This document shows positions 8,460-16,671 of a DNA stretch of 64,000 nucleotides, piece by piece (the first letter of the stretch is position 1; every line of letters begins with the position of its first letter). The DNA lies in contig NZ_JAUQSZ010000005.1 of assembly GCF_030580995.1 (NCBI RefSeq), forward strand, positions 210,341 to 274,340, written 5' to 3'. Under the pieces are notes generated by a model that worked only from the letters and a program-made list of their open reading frames with translations, was not told where the DNA came from and did not search any database. The DNA comes from Sphingomonas immobilis. GTDB taxonomy: Bacteria; Pseudomonadota; Alphaproteobacteria; Sphingomonadales; Sphingomonadaceae. Position numbers and translations under genes: made by a program.

Positions 8460-9560
8460 ATGGGTTTCCGCTGCGGTATCGTCGGCCTGCCGAATGTCGG
8501 CAAATCGACCCTGTTCAATGCGCTCACCGAGACGGCGGCGGCGCAGGCGGCGAATTACCCCTTCTGCACGATCGAGCCGAATGTCGGCAACGTCGCGGTG
8601 CCAGACGCGCGGCTGAACCAGCTCGCCGAGATCGCCAGCTCTCAGAAGATCGTCGAGACGCAGCTCGCCTTCGTCGACATCGCGGGCCTCGTGCGCGGCG
8701 CATCGAAGGGCGAGGGTCTGGGCAACCAGTTCCTCGGCAACATCCGCGAGGTCGACGCCATCGTCCATGTGCTGCGCTGCTTCGAGGATGGCGACGTGAC
8801 GCACGTCGAGGGCAAGGTCGATCCGATCGCCGATGCCGAAACCGTCGAGACCGAGCTGATGCTGTCCGACCTCGAGAGCCTCGAGAAGCGCGTGCCCAAC
8901 CTCGGCAAGAAGGCGGCGCAGGGCGACAAGGAGGCGAAGGTCGCCGCATCGGTGCTGGGCCAGGCGCTCGACCTGCTGCGCGAGGGCAAGCCCGCGCGGC
9001 TCACCAAGCCCAAGGACGAGGAGGAGGCGCGCGCCTTCGCGCAGGCGCAGCTCCTGACTTCGAAGCCCGTCCTCTACGTCTGCAACGTCGATGAGGGCGA
9101 TGCGGCGAACGGCAACGCGCTGTCGGCGCGGGTGTTCGAGAAGGCGAAGGCCGAGGGTGCCGAGGCGGTCGTGGTCTCGGCCGCGATCGAGGCCGAGATC
9201 GCGACGATGCCGCCCGAGGAGCGCGGCGAGTTCCTGTCCGAGCTGGGGCTGGAGGAGACCGGGCTCGCCCGCGTCATCACCGCCGGGTACAAGCTGCTCC
9301 ACCTCCTCACCTTCTTCACCGTGGGACCGAAGGAAGCGCGCGCCTGGACGGTCCATGTCGGCGCCAAGGCCCCGCAGGCGGCAGGCGAGATCCACACCGA
9401 TTTCGAACGCGGCTTCATCCGTGCCGAGACGATCGCCTTCGCCGATTATGTCGCGCTGAAGGGCGAAGCGGGCGCGCGCGAGGCCGGCAAGCTGCGGCAG
9501 GAGGGCAAGGAATACGTCGTGCAGGACGGCGACGTGATGCTGTTCCGGTTTAACGTCTGA
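8460..9560 (+). CDS. ychF: Redox-regulated ATPase YchF (Obg-like)
   Basis: This 366-residue translation-associated P-loop protein binds ATP rather than GTP in characterised homologs and associates with ribosomes. The Walker A motif GLPNVGKST is at residues 8-16. DIAGLVRGASKGEGLGNQFL is the G3/switch region. A coiled-coil segment lies near residues 120-200 and the C-terminal TGS domain is intact (FTVGPKEARAWTVHVGAKAPQAAG). It is full length. A dispersed repeat begins exactly at its stop codon. Confidence 0.96.
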   Translation: MGFRCGIVGLPNVGKSTLFNALTETAAAQAANYPFCTIEPNVGNVAVPDARLNQLAEIASSQKIVETQLAFVDIAGLVRGASKGEGLGNQFLGNIREVDAIVHVLRCFEDGDVTHVEGKVDPIADAETVETELMLSDLESLEKRVPNLGKKAAQGDKEAKVAASVLGQALDLLREGKPARLTKPKDEEEARAFAQAQLLTSKPVLYVCNVDEGDAANGNALSARVFEKAKAEGAEAVVVSAAIEAEIATMPPEERGEFLSELGLEETGLARVITAGYKLLHLLTFFTVGPKEARAWTVHVGAKAPQAAGEIHTDFERGFIRAETIAFADYVALKGEAGAREAGKLRQEGKEYVVQDGDVMLFRFNV

Positions 9561-9640
9561 CGGGCGCAGGCGCGGCTACGTCCGCGCCGATGCGCGCGGC
9601 GCAGCGCCCGGCACGGCCGGCGGGTCGTGCGAAGCAACGA
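9558..9640 (+). repeat. Stop-codon-overlapping dispersed repeat after ychF
   Basis: From its TGA stop, the ychF 3' end reads TGACGGGCGCAGGCG, and 9599-9627 is a 29-base GC-rich block. Both segments recur identically and in the same order on the minus strand beginning at the apt stop codon (15165-15167 and 15094-15122). Internal inverted repeats could form a hairpin but there is no U tract. Confidence 0.75.
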
Positions 9641-9647
9641 ACCCGGC

Positions 9648-10538
9648 CTACCGCCCGTCAGGCGCGTGGTTGGTCAGATCGACCGACTGGTTATAATAGG
9701 TCAGCACGGTATCCAGGTCGCGCGGATCGCGGCTTTGCTTGAAACCGCGATATTCGCCGATCATCTGCACCAGAGTGCTCGCCGCGTTGGGCTCCTGCCG
9801 GCCCGCCTTGGTCGCCTCCGCCCGCGCATCGGCGACCGCCTTTTCGATGATCACGATCTCGGCGTCGCCCTTCGCGATGAGCTCGGGCTTGGTCGGATCC
9901 TTCTCGCCGTTGAAAATCTCGATCAGCTTCTTGGAATGGATCAACGCCAGCTTGGTCTGGTATTTGACCGGATCGGCATCCTTCAGCTTCTCCAGCAAAA
10001 CGACATCCCGCTGATCGAGCGCCGTATCGAGCAGCTTGCTGAAGGCGACGAGGTCTTTCCCGGCGGCGTCGATCTCGGCCAGCATCACGGGATCCTCCGC
10101 CTTGCCGCGCGCGAGCTTGTCGTCGAGATATTTCTTGCTGGTATAATATTCGTCCAGGCTGGCCATGTGCGTCTCGACCTTGCCCATCGACGCGATCAGC
10201 GCATCGGCCGCCTTGTCGAGTTCGGCCGAACCGCCCGGCAGCGCGCGCGCTTCCTTGAGCGCGGCGACGCCCTTCCCGATCCAGCCCGGATCGGCATGGA
10301 AATAGCCTTCGAGCGAATGATGCGCGACATCGTCCTGGATATATTCGCCTGTCTTTTTCTCGAAACCGAAGGAGGAATCGAGCAGCGTATTGTGCCCCTC
10401 GGTATAGCCGTCGAGCTTCTTGCTGGCGGAGGAGTCGCTGGAGGTGACGTCGCCGCCCGGCAGCTCGAGCTTGTCGCACGCGCCGAGGGACAGGAGCGCG
10501 GCGCCGATCAACGCAAGATTGGCTTTTCCGAATTTCAT
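9648..10538 (-). CDS. DUF3829-like (YiiG-type) lipoprotein
   Basis: The 296-residue protein begins MKFGKANLALIGAALLSLGAC, a lipoprotein signal with an LGAC lipobox. The rest is mostly helical and soluble (KLDGYTEGHNTLLDSSFGF, then long Lys/Ala/Glu-rich helices, ending LTYYNQSVDLTNH). This layout fits the DUF3829/YiiG family of unknown function. A longer start at 10574 would bury the signal peptide, so 10538 is preferred. It converges with ychF. Confidence 0.65.
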   Translation of the reverse strand: MKFGKANLALIGAALLSLGACDKLELPGGDVTSSDSSASKKLDGYTEGHNTLLDSSFGFEKKTGEYIQDDVAHHSLEGYFHADPGWIGKGVAALKEARALPGGSAELDKAADALIASMGKVETHMASLDEYYTSKKYLDDKLARGKAEDPVMLAEIDAAGKDLVAFSKLLDTALDQRDVVLLEKLKDADPVKYQTKLALIHSKKLIEIFNGEKDPTKPELIAKGDAEIVIIEKAVADARAEATKAGRQEPNAASTLVQMIGEYRGFKQSRDPRDLDTVLTYYNQSVDLTNHAPDGR

Positions 10539-10696
10539 GGATTTGAGCCTCTGCTGCCAGGATTCGCCGGGCATCTTAGGGTTCTCTTCGCCGCGAGGGC
10601 AATGATGCGCAGCAAAAATCCAGCGATTACTTGCGGCTGTTCATGTCCGTGACAGTGGTTGCCGGTTCCGCGCGCGACGCCTAGAAGCGCGGGGAG

Positions 10697-10999
10697 ATGC
10701 TCCGCCTGCTGCTCATCCTGCTGATCGCGTTTGCCACACCGGCGATGCCGGCCGCTGCCTGCGAAAGTACGCCGCCGGTCGCGATGCATCACGCGATGCC
10801 CGGCATGCCCCATCACGGTGAGCGCAAGGCCCCGCCGGCCGAGCATCTGTGCGTCGGGTGTGTGCCTGTCGCCGATCTCGACGCCACTCCGCTCGACCGG
10901 CGCTTCCTGCTTCCGGCTCCCGCCCCGCTTTCGCGGATCGCCGCGCTGCCGCCGGTCGCGGCTGAGGGCCCCGTGCCGCCCCCGCCGAGGAATGTCTGA
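10697..10999 (+). CDS. Small secreted Met/His/Cys protein, probably copper-associated
   Basis: This 100-residue protein has a signal peptide (MLRLLLILLIAFATPAMPAAA), then a Met/His-rich segment (MHHAMPGMPHHGE) and a CVGCVP pair. These residues suggest copper or other soft-metal binding. The ATG follows GGGGAG. It lies 38 bp upstream of an outer-membrane protein with a similar metal-binding N-terminus, so the two are probably one operon. The copper assignment is an inference from composition and neighbourhood. Confidence 0.6.
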   Translation: MLRLLLILLIAFATPAMPAAACESTPPVAMHHAMPGMPHHGERKAPPAEHLCVGCVPVADLDATPLDRRFLLPAPAPLSRIAALPPVAAEGPVPPPPRNV

Positions 11000-11037
11000 A
11001 GCCCCGCTGCTTCCCCTGACATTTCCCGGAGATTTTC

Positions 11038-12336
11038 ATGACCAGAACGATCTGGCGCGCGGCCGTTGCGGCTGTCGCGCTGATGCCGGCCGTCGCCGCC
11101 GCGCAGGACCACGACCATATGCCCGGCATGGAGATGCCGGCCCCCACGCCGACTCCCGCGCCGCACGATCATCAGATGGCCGACATGCCGGCTCCCGCCC
11201 CTCCCGGATCGAGCGACGGCTCCGGCACGTCGCGCAACCCCGGCACGGAGCCGATGCAGGGGCTGCACCTCATGGCCGGCGACTGGATGCTGATGCTCCA
11301 CGGCTATGCCTTCGCGGCCTATACCGATCAGGGCGGACCGCGTGGGAGCAACGAGGGCTTCGTCCAATCGATGGCGATGATCACCGCCGCGCGCGATCTC
11401 GCGCCCGGCGTGGCGCTGCAATTGCGATCGATGCTGAGCCTCGATCCAGCGATGGGCGCGCGTGGCTATCCCAATCTTTTCGCGACCGGCGAGACCGCGA
11501 ACGGCGTCGTCCCGCTGATCGACCGCCAGCATCCGCACGATCTGTTCATGGAGCTGTCGGCGCGGATCGACGTGGATGTCGGGACGACCACAAAGCTGTT
11601 CCTCTACGGCGGGCCGGTCGCGGAGCCCGCGATCGGCCCCTCTGCCTTCATGCACCGCAGATCGGCGCAGTACCTGCCGCTCAGCCCGATCACGCACCAT
11701 TGGCTCGACAGCACGCACATCAGCTACGGCGTGGTCACGGCGGGCATCGCGCGGCGGCACTGGCAGATCGAGGCGTCCGGCTTTCGCGGGCGCGAGCCCG
11801 ACCAGTATCGCTGGGGGATCGAGACGCCGGGCCTCGATTCGTGGAGCGTGCGCGCGACCTGGAACCCCTCGCCTTATTGGTCGGCGCAGGTCAGCCACGG
11901 GCATATCAAGGAGCCCGAGCAGCTCGAACCCGGCATCAGCGAGGAGCGCACCACGGCGAGCGTGCAATATGCGCGCGGCGGGCTTTCCGCGCTGATCGCC
12001 TTCTCCGCCAAGAACAAGCAGCCGGGGCGGACGCTGCCGGCGTGGCTGGCGGAGGTGAGCTGGGACGTTACGCGCCATCACACGCTGTTCGGGCGGTTCG
12101 AGAATGTCGCCAATGACGAGCTGTTTCCCGATCACGCCGATCCGCTGCACGATACGAAGTTCCGCGTCAGCAAGGTCGAGGGCGGCTATGCGTACCGGCT
12201 GCCGATCGGGAAGTCGTTCCAGCTCGCGCTGGGCGGCGCGGTCGGGGTCTACGGCAAGCCCGCCGCGCTCGATGCGGCCTATGGGACGTTTCCGGTCAGC
12301 GGTACGGTGTTCGCGAAGCTATCGCTTGGCAAATAG
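11038..12336 (+). CDS. Outer-membrane protein with Met/His-rich N-terminus, probable copper-tolerance factor
   Basis: The 432-residue product has a signal peptide (ending AVAAA, residue about 22), then about 40 residues of HDHMPGMEMP and PHDHQMADMP repeats. The remainder resembles an outer-membrane beta barrel, with alternating strands, HPHDLFMELSARIDVD, and a C-terminal strand ending AKLSLGK. Similar proteins sit beside copper resistance genes in sphingomonads. No CopA or CopB is present in this window. The function is inferred. Confidence 0.65.
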   Translation: MTRTIWRAAVAAVALMPAVAAAQDHDHMPGMEMPAPTPTPAPHDHQMADMPAPAPPGSSDGSGTSRNPGTEPMQGLHLMAGDWMLMLHGYAFAAYTDQGGPRGSNEGFVQSMAMITAARDLAPGVALQLRSMLSLDPAMGARGYPNLFATGETANGVVPLIDRQHPHDLFMELSARIDVDVGTTTKLFLYGGPVAEPAIGPSAFMHRRSAQYLPLSPITHHWLDSTHISYGVVTAGIARRHWQIEASGFRGREPDQYRWGIETPGLDSWSVRATWNPSPYWSAQVSHGHIKEPEQLEPGISEERTTASVQYARGGLSALIAFSAKNKQPGRTLPAWLAEVSWDVTRHHTLFGRFENVANDELFPDHADPLHDTKFRVSKVEGGYAYRLPIGKSFQLALGGAVGVYGKPAALDAAYGTFPVSGTVFAKLSLGK

Positions 12337-12381
12337 TCGCGGTGTCGCGATGCTGACATGAAAGTGGTGAAGGGCGCGTCC

Positions 12382-13620
12382 ATGCGGTGGTTCAGCAAAT
12401 TCGCGGTCGCGGCGGCGTGCGCCTTTCTTCAGGCCTGCGCGACGCCGCCCGCCGTCGCGCCCCTTACGCCCTCTGCCGTGACAGAGGCGCGGCAGCCGGT
12501 CACGATCCTGATCTCGATCGACGCCTTCCGGCCCGATTATCTCGCGCACGGCAACACGCCGAACCTGGATGCGCTGGCGGCGGGCGGCGTACAGGCGACG
12601 ATGCGGCCGAGCTATCCGACGCTGACCTTCCCCAACCACACCACGCTGGTGACGGGCCTCCGCCCCGATCATCACGGCATCGTCGCCAACACATTCCGCG
12701 ATCCCGCGCGGCCGGGCGAGAAATTCTACAACAAGGATCTGAGCGCGCTCGATCCCTTCTGGTGGGCGCAGGAGGAGCCGTTGTGGATCACGGCGGAGAA
12801 AGCCGGCATCCGCAGCGGCACGATGTTCTGGCCCGGCGAGGAAGCCGCGCACGGCAACGTGCGGCCGAGCGACTGGGCGCGCTTCGACCCGAATTTCACC
12901 AGCGCGCAGCGCGTGCTGACGCTGGAGGACTGGATGCGCCGCCCGGCCGCGCTCCGGCCGAAGTTCATGACGCTCTATTTCGACGACGTCGACAAGACCG
13001 GGCACAAGCAGGGCCCGATGGCGCCGGAGACGATCGCGGCGGTGCGGCATATCGACGCGCTGATCGGGGGCTTGCGCGATACGCTTTCCGGGCTTGGTCA
13101 GCCGGTCAATTTCGTCATCGTCTCCGATCACGGCATGCGCGATGTCGAGCCCGACAAGGCGGTGCTGCTGCAGAAGATCCTGCCGAGCGAGAGCTACGAT
13201 CTCGTCTTCTACGGCCCGCTTGCCGCGATCGCGCCGAAGCCGGGGCATGAGGAGGCGGTCGCGCGGGCGCTGACCGCGCCCAATCCGCTGATGACGTGCT
13301 GGCGCAAGGCCGACGTGCCCGCCGCCTTCGCCTATGGCAGGAGCCCGCGCGTCGCGCCGATCATCTGCCAGGGCATTCGCGGCGGCGACGTGCTGCCGGG
13401 CGCGCCGACCAACAAGGGCGAGCACGGATACGACATCGACGACCCGGAGATGACGGCGCTATTCCTCGTCAACGGCCCGGCGTTTCGTCGCGACGCGCGC
13501 ATCCCGGTAAAGTTCGACAATGTCGATCTGTACCCGATGCTCGCGCGGCTGGTGGGCGTCGCGCCGCTGCCGAATGACGGCAACGCCGCAACGCTCGCGC
13601 CGCTGCTGGCCGCGCGCTAG
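12382..13620 (+). CDS. Nucleotide pyrophosphatase/phosphodiesterase-type lipoprotein
   Basis: The 412-residue protein belongs to the alkaline phosphatase superfamily, type I phosphodiesterase/NPP branch. The metal and nucleophile motifs are visible: ISIDAFRPDYL (first metal Asp), PTLTFPNHTTLVTG (Thr nucleophile), GLRPDHHGI, LYFDDVDKTGHKQGP, and SDHGM. The N-terminus MRWFSKFAVAAACAFLQAC is a lipoprotein signal, so it acts in the periplasm anchored to a membrane. I chose 12382 because GAAGGG lies upstream; an in-frame ATG at 12358 has no ribosome site. It faces the next gene tail to tail with 3 bp between. Confidence 0.85.
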   Translation: MRWFSKFAVAAACAFLQACATPPAVAPLTPSAVTEARQPVTILISIDAFRPDYLAHGNTPNLDALAAGGVQATMRPSYPTLTFPNHTTLVTGLRPDHHGIVANTFRDPARPGEKFYNKDLSALDPFWWAQEEPLWITAEKAGIRSGTMFWPGEEAAHGNVRPSDWARFDPNFTSAQRVLTLEDWMRRPAALRPKFMTLYFDDVDKTGHKQGPMAPETIAAVRHIDALIGGLRDTLSGLGQPVNFVIVSDHGMRDVEPDKAVLLQKILPSESYDLVFYGPLAAIAPKPGHEEAVARALTAPNPLMTCWRKADVPAAFAYGRSPRVAPIICQGIRGGDVLPGAPTNKGEHGYDIDDPEMTALFLVNGPAFRRDARIPVKFDNVDLYPMLARLVGVAPLPNDGNAATLAPLLAAR

Positions 13621-13623
13621 ACC

Positions 13624-13998
13624 CTAGCGACGGCGGCCGCCGCCACGGCCCTGCCAGCGCTGGCCGCCCTGCACGCCGTAATCCTTCCACATCGGGCGGA
13701 TCTCGCGGTGAGCGTTGTTCCAGTTCTGCGAGCGGCCCTGCCAGTAGCGCTGCTGATCGCCGTTCCAGCGGCGGCGGCTGTTGTCGCGGCCGTAGACGTA
13801 ATAGCCGCTGCCCGGATAATAATAATCGCCCTGCCAGCCCCAGTACGGATCGGCGCTGAAGCCGCCGTAATAGGGATCCCAATTGTCGCTGGCATAACCG
13901 ACGCCGTAGCCGCCGCCATAGCCGTCATCGACACAGGCAGTGAGGCCGAGGCCCGCCGACGCGACGAGGCCGGCGATGAGGATTTTCTTGGCGAACAT
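13624..13998 (-). CDS. Small Gly/Tyr/Trp/Arg-rich lipoprotein
   Basis: This 124-residue protein begins MFAKKILIAGLVASAGLGLTAC, a lipoprotein signal. The mature part is rich in Gly, Tyr, Trp, Asp and Arg (DDGYGGGYGVGYASDNWDPYY), ending in an Arg/Gly tail (QGRGGGRRR). I do not recognise a domain. It is probably an envelope protein. The DNA upstream is a 445-bp gene-free stretch containing a dispersed repeat. Confidence 0.6.
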   Translation of the reverse strand: MFAKKILIAGLVASAGLGLTACVDDGYGGGYGVGYASDNWDPYYGGFSADPYWGWQGDYYYPGSGYYVYGRDNSRRRWNGDQQRYWQGRSQNWNNAHREIRPMWKDYGVQGGQRWQGRGGGRRR

Positions 13999-14443
13999 GG
14001 TGCGACTCCAACTGAAGGCGCGTCGCCGGGGGAGGATTCGCGTGACGGCGCGTCGTGCAGGGAGAACGATGAAGCGAGGCTGGGGTTCCGGGCGAAGGTA
14101 ACACCTGGTTGTCACGATTGACACCTGAATGGAAACTGTCCGGGTCGATCGTTTCCGATTTTGGACAGATCCGGTGCGGAAAGTCACACTAAGGTCACAC
14201 TGATCGGGGGGTGTTCGGCGCCCCCGTGTTGGACGGGTGTGCGCGGAAGTTTACAAAGTTTACGCTACGTCTGCGCCTGTTGCCCCTTTCCGACGGCCGC
14301 GCGGCGCGGGCGCGAGAAGGGTTTTCGCGAGAATGGCGAGCGGCGGGTCCGACAGTTCAAAGAGCGATGGTGCGATATCGCAGATCGGTTGGGTGTAGGA
14401 CAGCGGGAATGTCCGGGTTGGGTGGAAAGCGGCCATTATGAAG
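13999..14443. other. Gene-free 445-bp interval
   Basis: No credible coding frame is seen. The interval holds the promoter region of the Gly/Tyr-rich lipoprotein and copy B of the modular dispersed repeat (about 14112-14406). Inside it are direct repeats GTCACACT at 14183 and 14194, 11 bases apart, and GTTTAC at 14249 and 14258. Confidence 0.6.
14112..14406 (+). repeat. Modular dispersed repeat, copy B
   Basis: The 5' module (14112-14165) reads CACGATTGACACCTGAAT, then GAAACTGTCCGGGTCGATC and GTTTCCGATTT. The 3' module (14356-14406) reads TTCAAAGAGCGATGG, a GCGATATCGC palindrome, then GGTTGGGTGTAGGACAGCGG. The modules match copies A and C but are separated here by about 190 bp containing two sets of short direct repeats. 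Confidence 0.7.
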
Positions 14444-14914
14444 CTACCGAAAGACTAAGTAGAGAACCGGCCCTAGAATCACCGCAAATCCGACGCACCC
14501 CCAAAGCGATATGCGCGTGCCGAAGCGATCGCCGTAAGGGTCATGCTCTTGCCAGAACTCGCGTTCGATGGCCCACACCGTTGCCACCAAATCCCTGAAT
14601 GTCGTAGTCGCATCTGGAGTGCTGCCAGTCGCTTTCAGATACCGGAGTAGCAAACCGCTCAACTCGTCTGGCCTATCAGACTCGCCGGTCGGTTCGATTA
14701 CAACGTGATCGCCGTCAGCTTTGATCCGGTAGGATTCGCCGTTCGGGCCATACGCTGCTGGGTAGACGCCATTCCGCACATCTATTGCTTCAAGGTGGCT
14801 TTCTGCTGCCGCGACTGACGGATATACCAATAGCGGTTCGTCTGCCGCTACGAAAAGAGCGCCGGGCGGAACCGCTGCCGAAGCGTAGTCGAAGTCTGTC
14901 GTGTCGGTCGCCAT
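14444..14914 (-). CDS. Hypothetical protein with C-terminal membrane anchor
   Basis: The 156-residue frame begins MATDTTDFDYASAAVPPGAL and contains a soluble domain (LFVAADEPLLVYPSVAAAESHLEAIDV...PAAYGPNGESYRI), then a single hydrophobic helix at the C-terminus (LWGCVGFAVILGPVLYLVF). I do not recognise the family. The start at 14914 follows AAGGGC; a longer frame from 14974 is possible. The arrangement suggests a tail-anchored inner-membrane protein. Local GC is lower than in the neighbours. Confidence 0.55.
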   Translation of the reverse strand: MATDTTDFDYASAAVPPGALFVAADEPLLVYPSVAAAESHLEAIDVRNGVYPAAYGPNGESYRIKADGDHVVIEPTGESDRPDELSGLLLRYLKATGSTPDATTTFRDLVATVWAIEREFWQEHDPYGDRFGTRISLWGCVGFAVILGPVLYLVFR

Positions 14915-15093
14915 TGCGCCCTTGTTCCAGCCGAACGTAATATCCGCAACTGGGGCGGCAGCAGCCATCAGCATACCCCCCGCTGAATGTCCGCTATGGG
15001 TCGCTTAGCAGACATTCGGTACACAAGGAGTTTGGGCGGTAGCGAACACGCCGCGGCGAAGCCGCGTCGTCGGACGGGTTCGGGGCTTCGCCC

Positions 15094-15167
15094 CGACCCG
15101 CCGGCCGTGCCGGGCGCTGCGCGGCTTGCCGCGCACCGGCTCGCGGGGCGCTCGCCTGCGCCCGTCA
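15094..15167 (-). repeat. Stop-codon-overlapping dispersed repeat after apt
   Basis: Read on the minus strand from the apt stop codon, this starts TGACGGGCGCAGGCG and later contains the same 29-base block as 9599-9627. The middle part is related but diverged. It is oriented with the gene, as in the ychF copy. Confidence 0.75.
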
Positions 15168-15701
15168 GTGCCCCTCGAAACTCAGCAACGCATCCACCGC
15201 GATCCCCTCGCCGCGCAGCGCGTCCGCGCCGCCGAGGTCGGGGAGGTCGACGAGGAACTGCGCCTGTTCCAGCACCGCGCCGGCCTTGCGCAGCAGGCGG
15301 ACCGCCGCGCGGGCGGTGCCGCCGGTGGCGATGAGGTCGTCGACCAGCAGCACGCGCTGGCCGGGGACGAGGGCGTCTTCATGCATGGTAATGCGGTCGG
15401 TGCCGTATTCGAGCGCATAATCCTCGGCGATCGTCACGCCGGGCAGCTTGCCGTCCTTGCGGATCAGCAGCACGCCGGCGTTCAGCGGCGCGGCGAGCGC
15501 TGCGGCGAAGAGGAAGCCGCGTGCCTCGATGCCCGCAACCAGATCGACCGGCCCGCGCGTCGCCACCGCCATCCGCGCGATCGTGGTCTGGAAACCCGCC
15601 GCGTCGAGCAGCAGCGTGGTGATGTCGCGGAACTGGATGCCGGGCTTGGGAAAGTCCGGGATCGTGCGGATGAGGGCCTTGAGGTCGTCGTTATCGGCCA
15701 T
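15165..15701 (-). CDS. apt: Adenine phosphoribosyltransferase
   Basis: The 178-residue enzyme makes AMP from adenine and PRPP in purine salvage. It has the family landmarks DFPKPGIQFRDITTLL near the N-terminus, VAGIEARGFLF, RKDGKLPG, and the PRPP-binding loop VLLVDDLIATGGTA. The ATG at 15701 gives the standard length. A REP-like element separates it from petC. Confidence 0.96.
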   Translation of the reverse strand: MADNDDLKALIRTIPDFPKPGIQFRDITTLLLDAAGFQTTIARMAVATRGPVDLVAGIEARGFLFAAALAAPLNAGVLLIRKDGKLPGVTIAEDYALEYGTDRITMHEDALVPGQRVLLVDDLIATGGTARAAVRLLRKAGAVLEQAQFLVDLPDLGGADALRGEGIAVDALLSFEGH

Positions 15702-15710
15702 TGCCAACTC

Positions 15711-15799
15711 CGTCGCCCCGGCGGAGGCCGGGGCCGCTGGGCGCGGGGCAACCGGCCAGTCCCATATCATAGCGGCCCCGGCCTCCGCCGGGGCGACGG
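15711..15799. repeat. REP-like inverted pair between petC and apt
   Basis: Arms at 15711-15738 and 15771-15799 are inverted copies of the same unit found inside glyS. The first arm is identical to the glyS arm over about 28 bases. This is the intergenic form of the element. Confidence 0.85.
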
Positions 15800-15805
15800 T
15801 ACATC

Positions 15806-16657
15806 TCAGTGCTTCAGGTCGCGCCAGACGTTCTGATACGCGCCCCAGGCGAGGAAGCAGAAGATCAGCAGGAAGCCGAGCACCGCGAGGCCCGCGCCGT
15901 GGCGTGCATCGAGATTGGGTTCGGCGGTCCACGTCAGGAACGCGGCCACGTCCTTCGCCATCTGGTCGACCGTCGGCTTGGTGCCGTCGAGATATTCGAC
16001 CTGACCGGCCGACGTCAGCGGCGGCGGCATGGCGATGTTGAGGTTCGCGAAATACTGGTTGTAGTGCAGGCCCTTGGGCGTCGCCGCATCCGGGAACTTG
16101 GCGAGCAGTTCCTTGGGCTGCGGCACGTAGCCGTGGCCGACCAGCGAATAGATGTAGTCGGGGCCGTCGTGACGCGCCTTGGTCATCAGCGAGAGATCGG
16201 GCGGCACGGCGTTGTTGTTGGCGGCGCGCGCGGCAACATCGTTGGCATAGACCAGCGGGAAGTGATCCGCAGGCGTGTTCTTGCGCGTCGCGGGCTCGCC
16301 CGTTTCCGGGTTGACGCTGGGCTGTTCGACGACCCAGGCGGCGGCGATCGCCTTTACCTGACCCTCGTCATAGCCGATTTCCTTCAGATCGCGGAAGGCG
16401 ACGTGGCGCAGCGAGTGGCAGGCCGCGCAGACTTCCTTGTAGACCTGGAAGCCGCGCTGCACCTGGCGCAGATCGAACTTGCCGAGCAGGCCCGACGACG
16501 GAAGGCCGGCATCGAGCAGCGGATGCTCCTCATGCACGAAATGCTCGGCGGTCGGCGGGGCGGGATCGGTGATGACGCCCACGATGCTGCTGAACAGCCC
16601 GAGCGACACGACGAACACGAAAGCGAGGCCGACAAGAGCGGAAATCCAGCGAATCAT
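15806..16657 (-). CDS. petC: Ubiquinol-cytochrome c reductase cytochrome c1 subunit
   Basis: This 283-residue haem protein of the bc1 complex passes electrons to cytochrome c. The haem-binding motif is CAACH in VYKEVCAACHSLRHVAFRD (residues about 77-81). An N-terminal hydrophobic helix (ALVGLAFVFVVSLGLFSSIVGV) and a C-terminal anchor (GLAVLGFLLIFCFLAWGAY) are present, with NIAMPPPL near the axial Met ligand. It is the third gene of a petABC operon on the minus strand, 14 bp after petB. Confidence 0.96.
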   Translation of the reverse strand: MIRWISALVGLAFVFVVSLGLFSSIVGVITDPAPPTAEHFVHEEHPLLDAGLPSSGLLGKFDLRQVQRGFQVYKEVCAACHSLRHVAFRDLKEIGYDEGQVKAIAAAWVVEQPSVNPETGEPATRKNTPADHFPLVYANDVAARAANNNAVPPDLSLMTKARHDGPDYIYSLVGHGYVPQPKELLAKFPDAATPKGLHYNQYFANLNIAMPPPLTSAGQVEYLDGTKPTVDQMAKDVAAFLTWTAEPNLDARHGAGLAVLGFLLIFCFLAWGAYQNVWRDLKH

Positions 16658-16671
16658 TCTCGTATTGCCCC

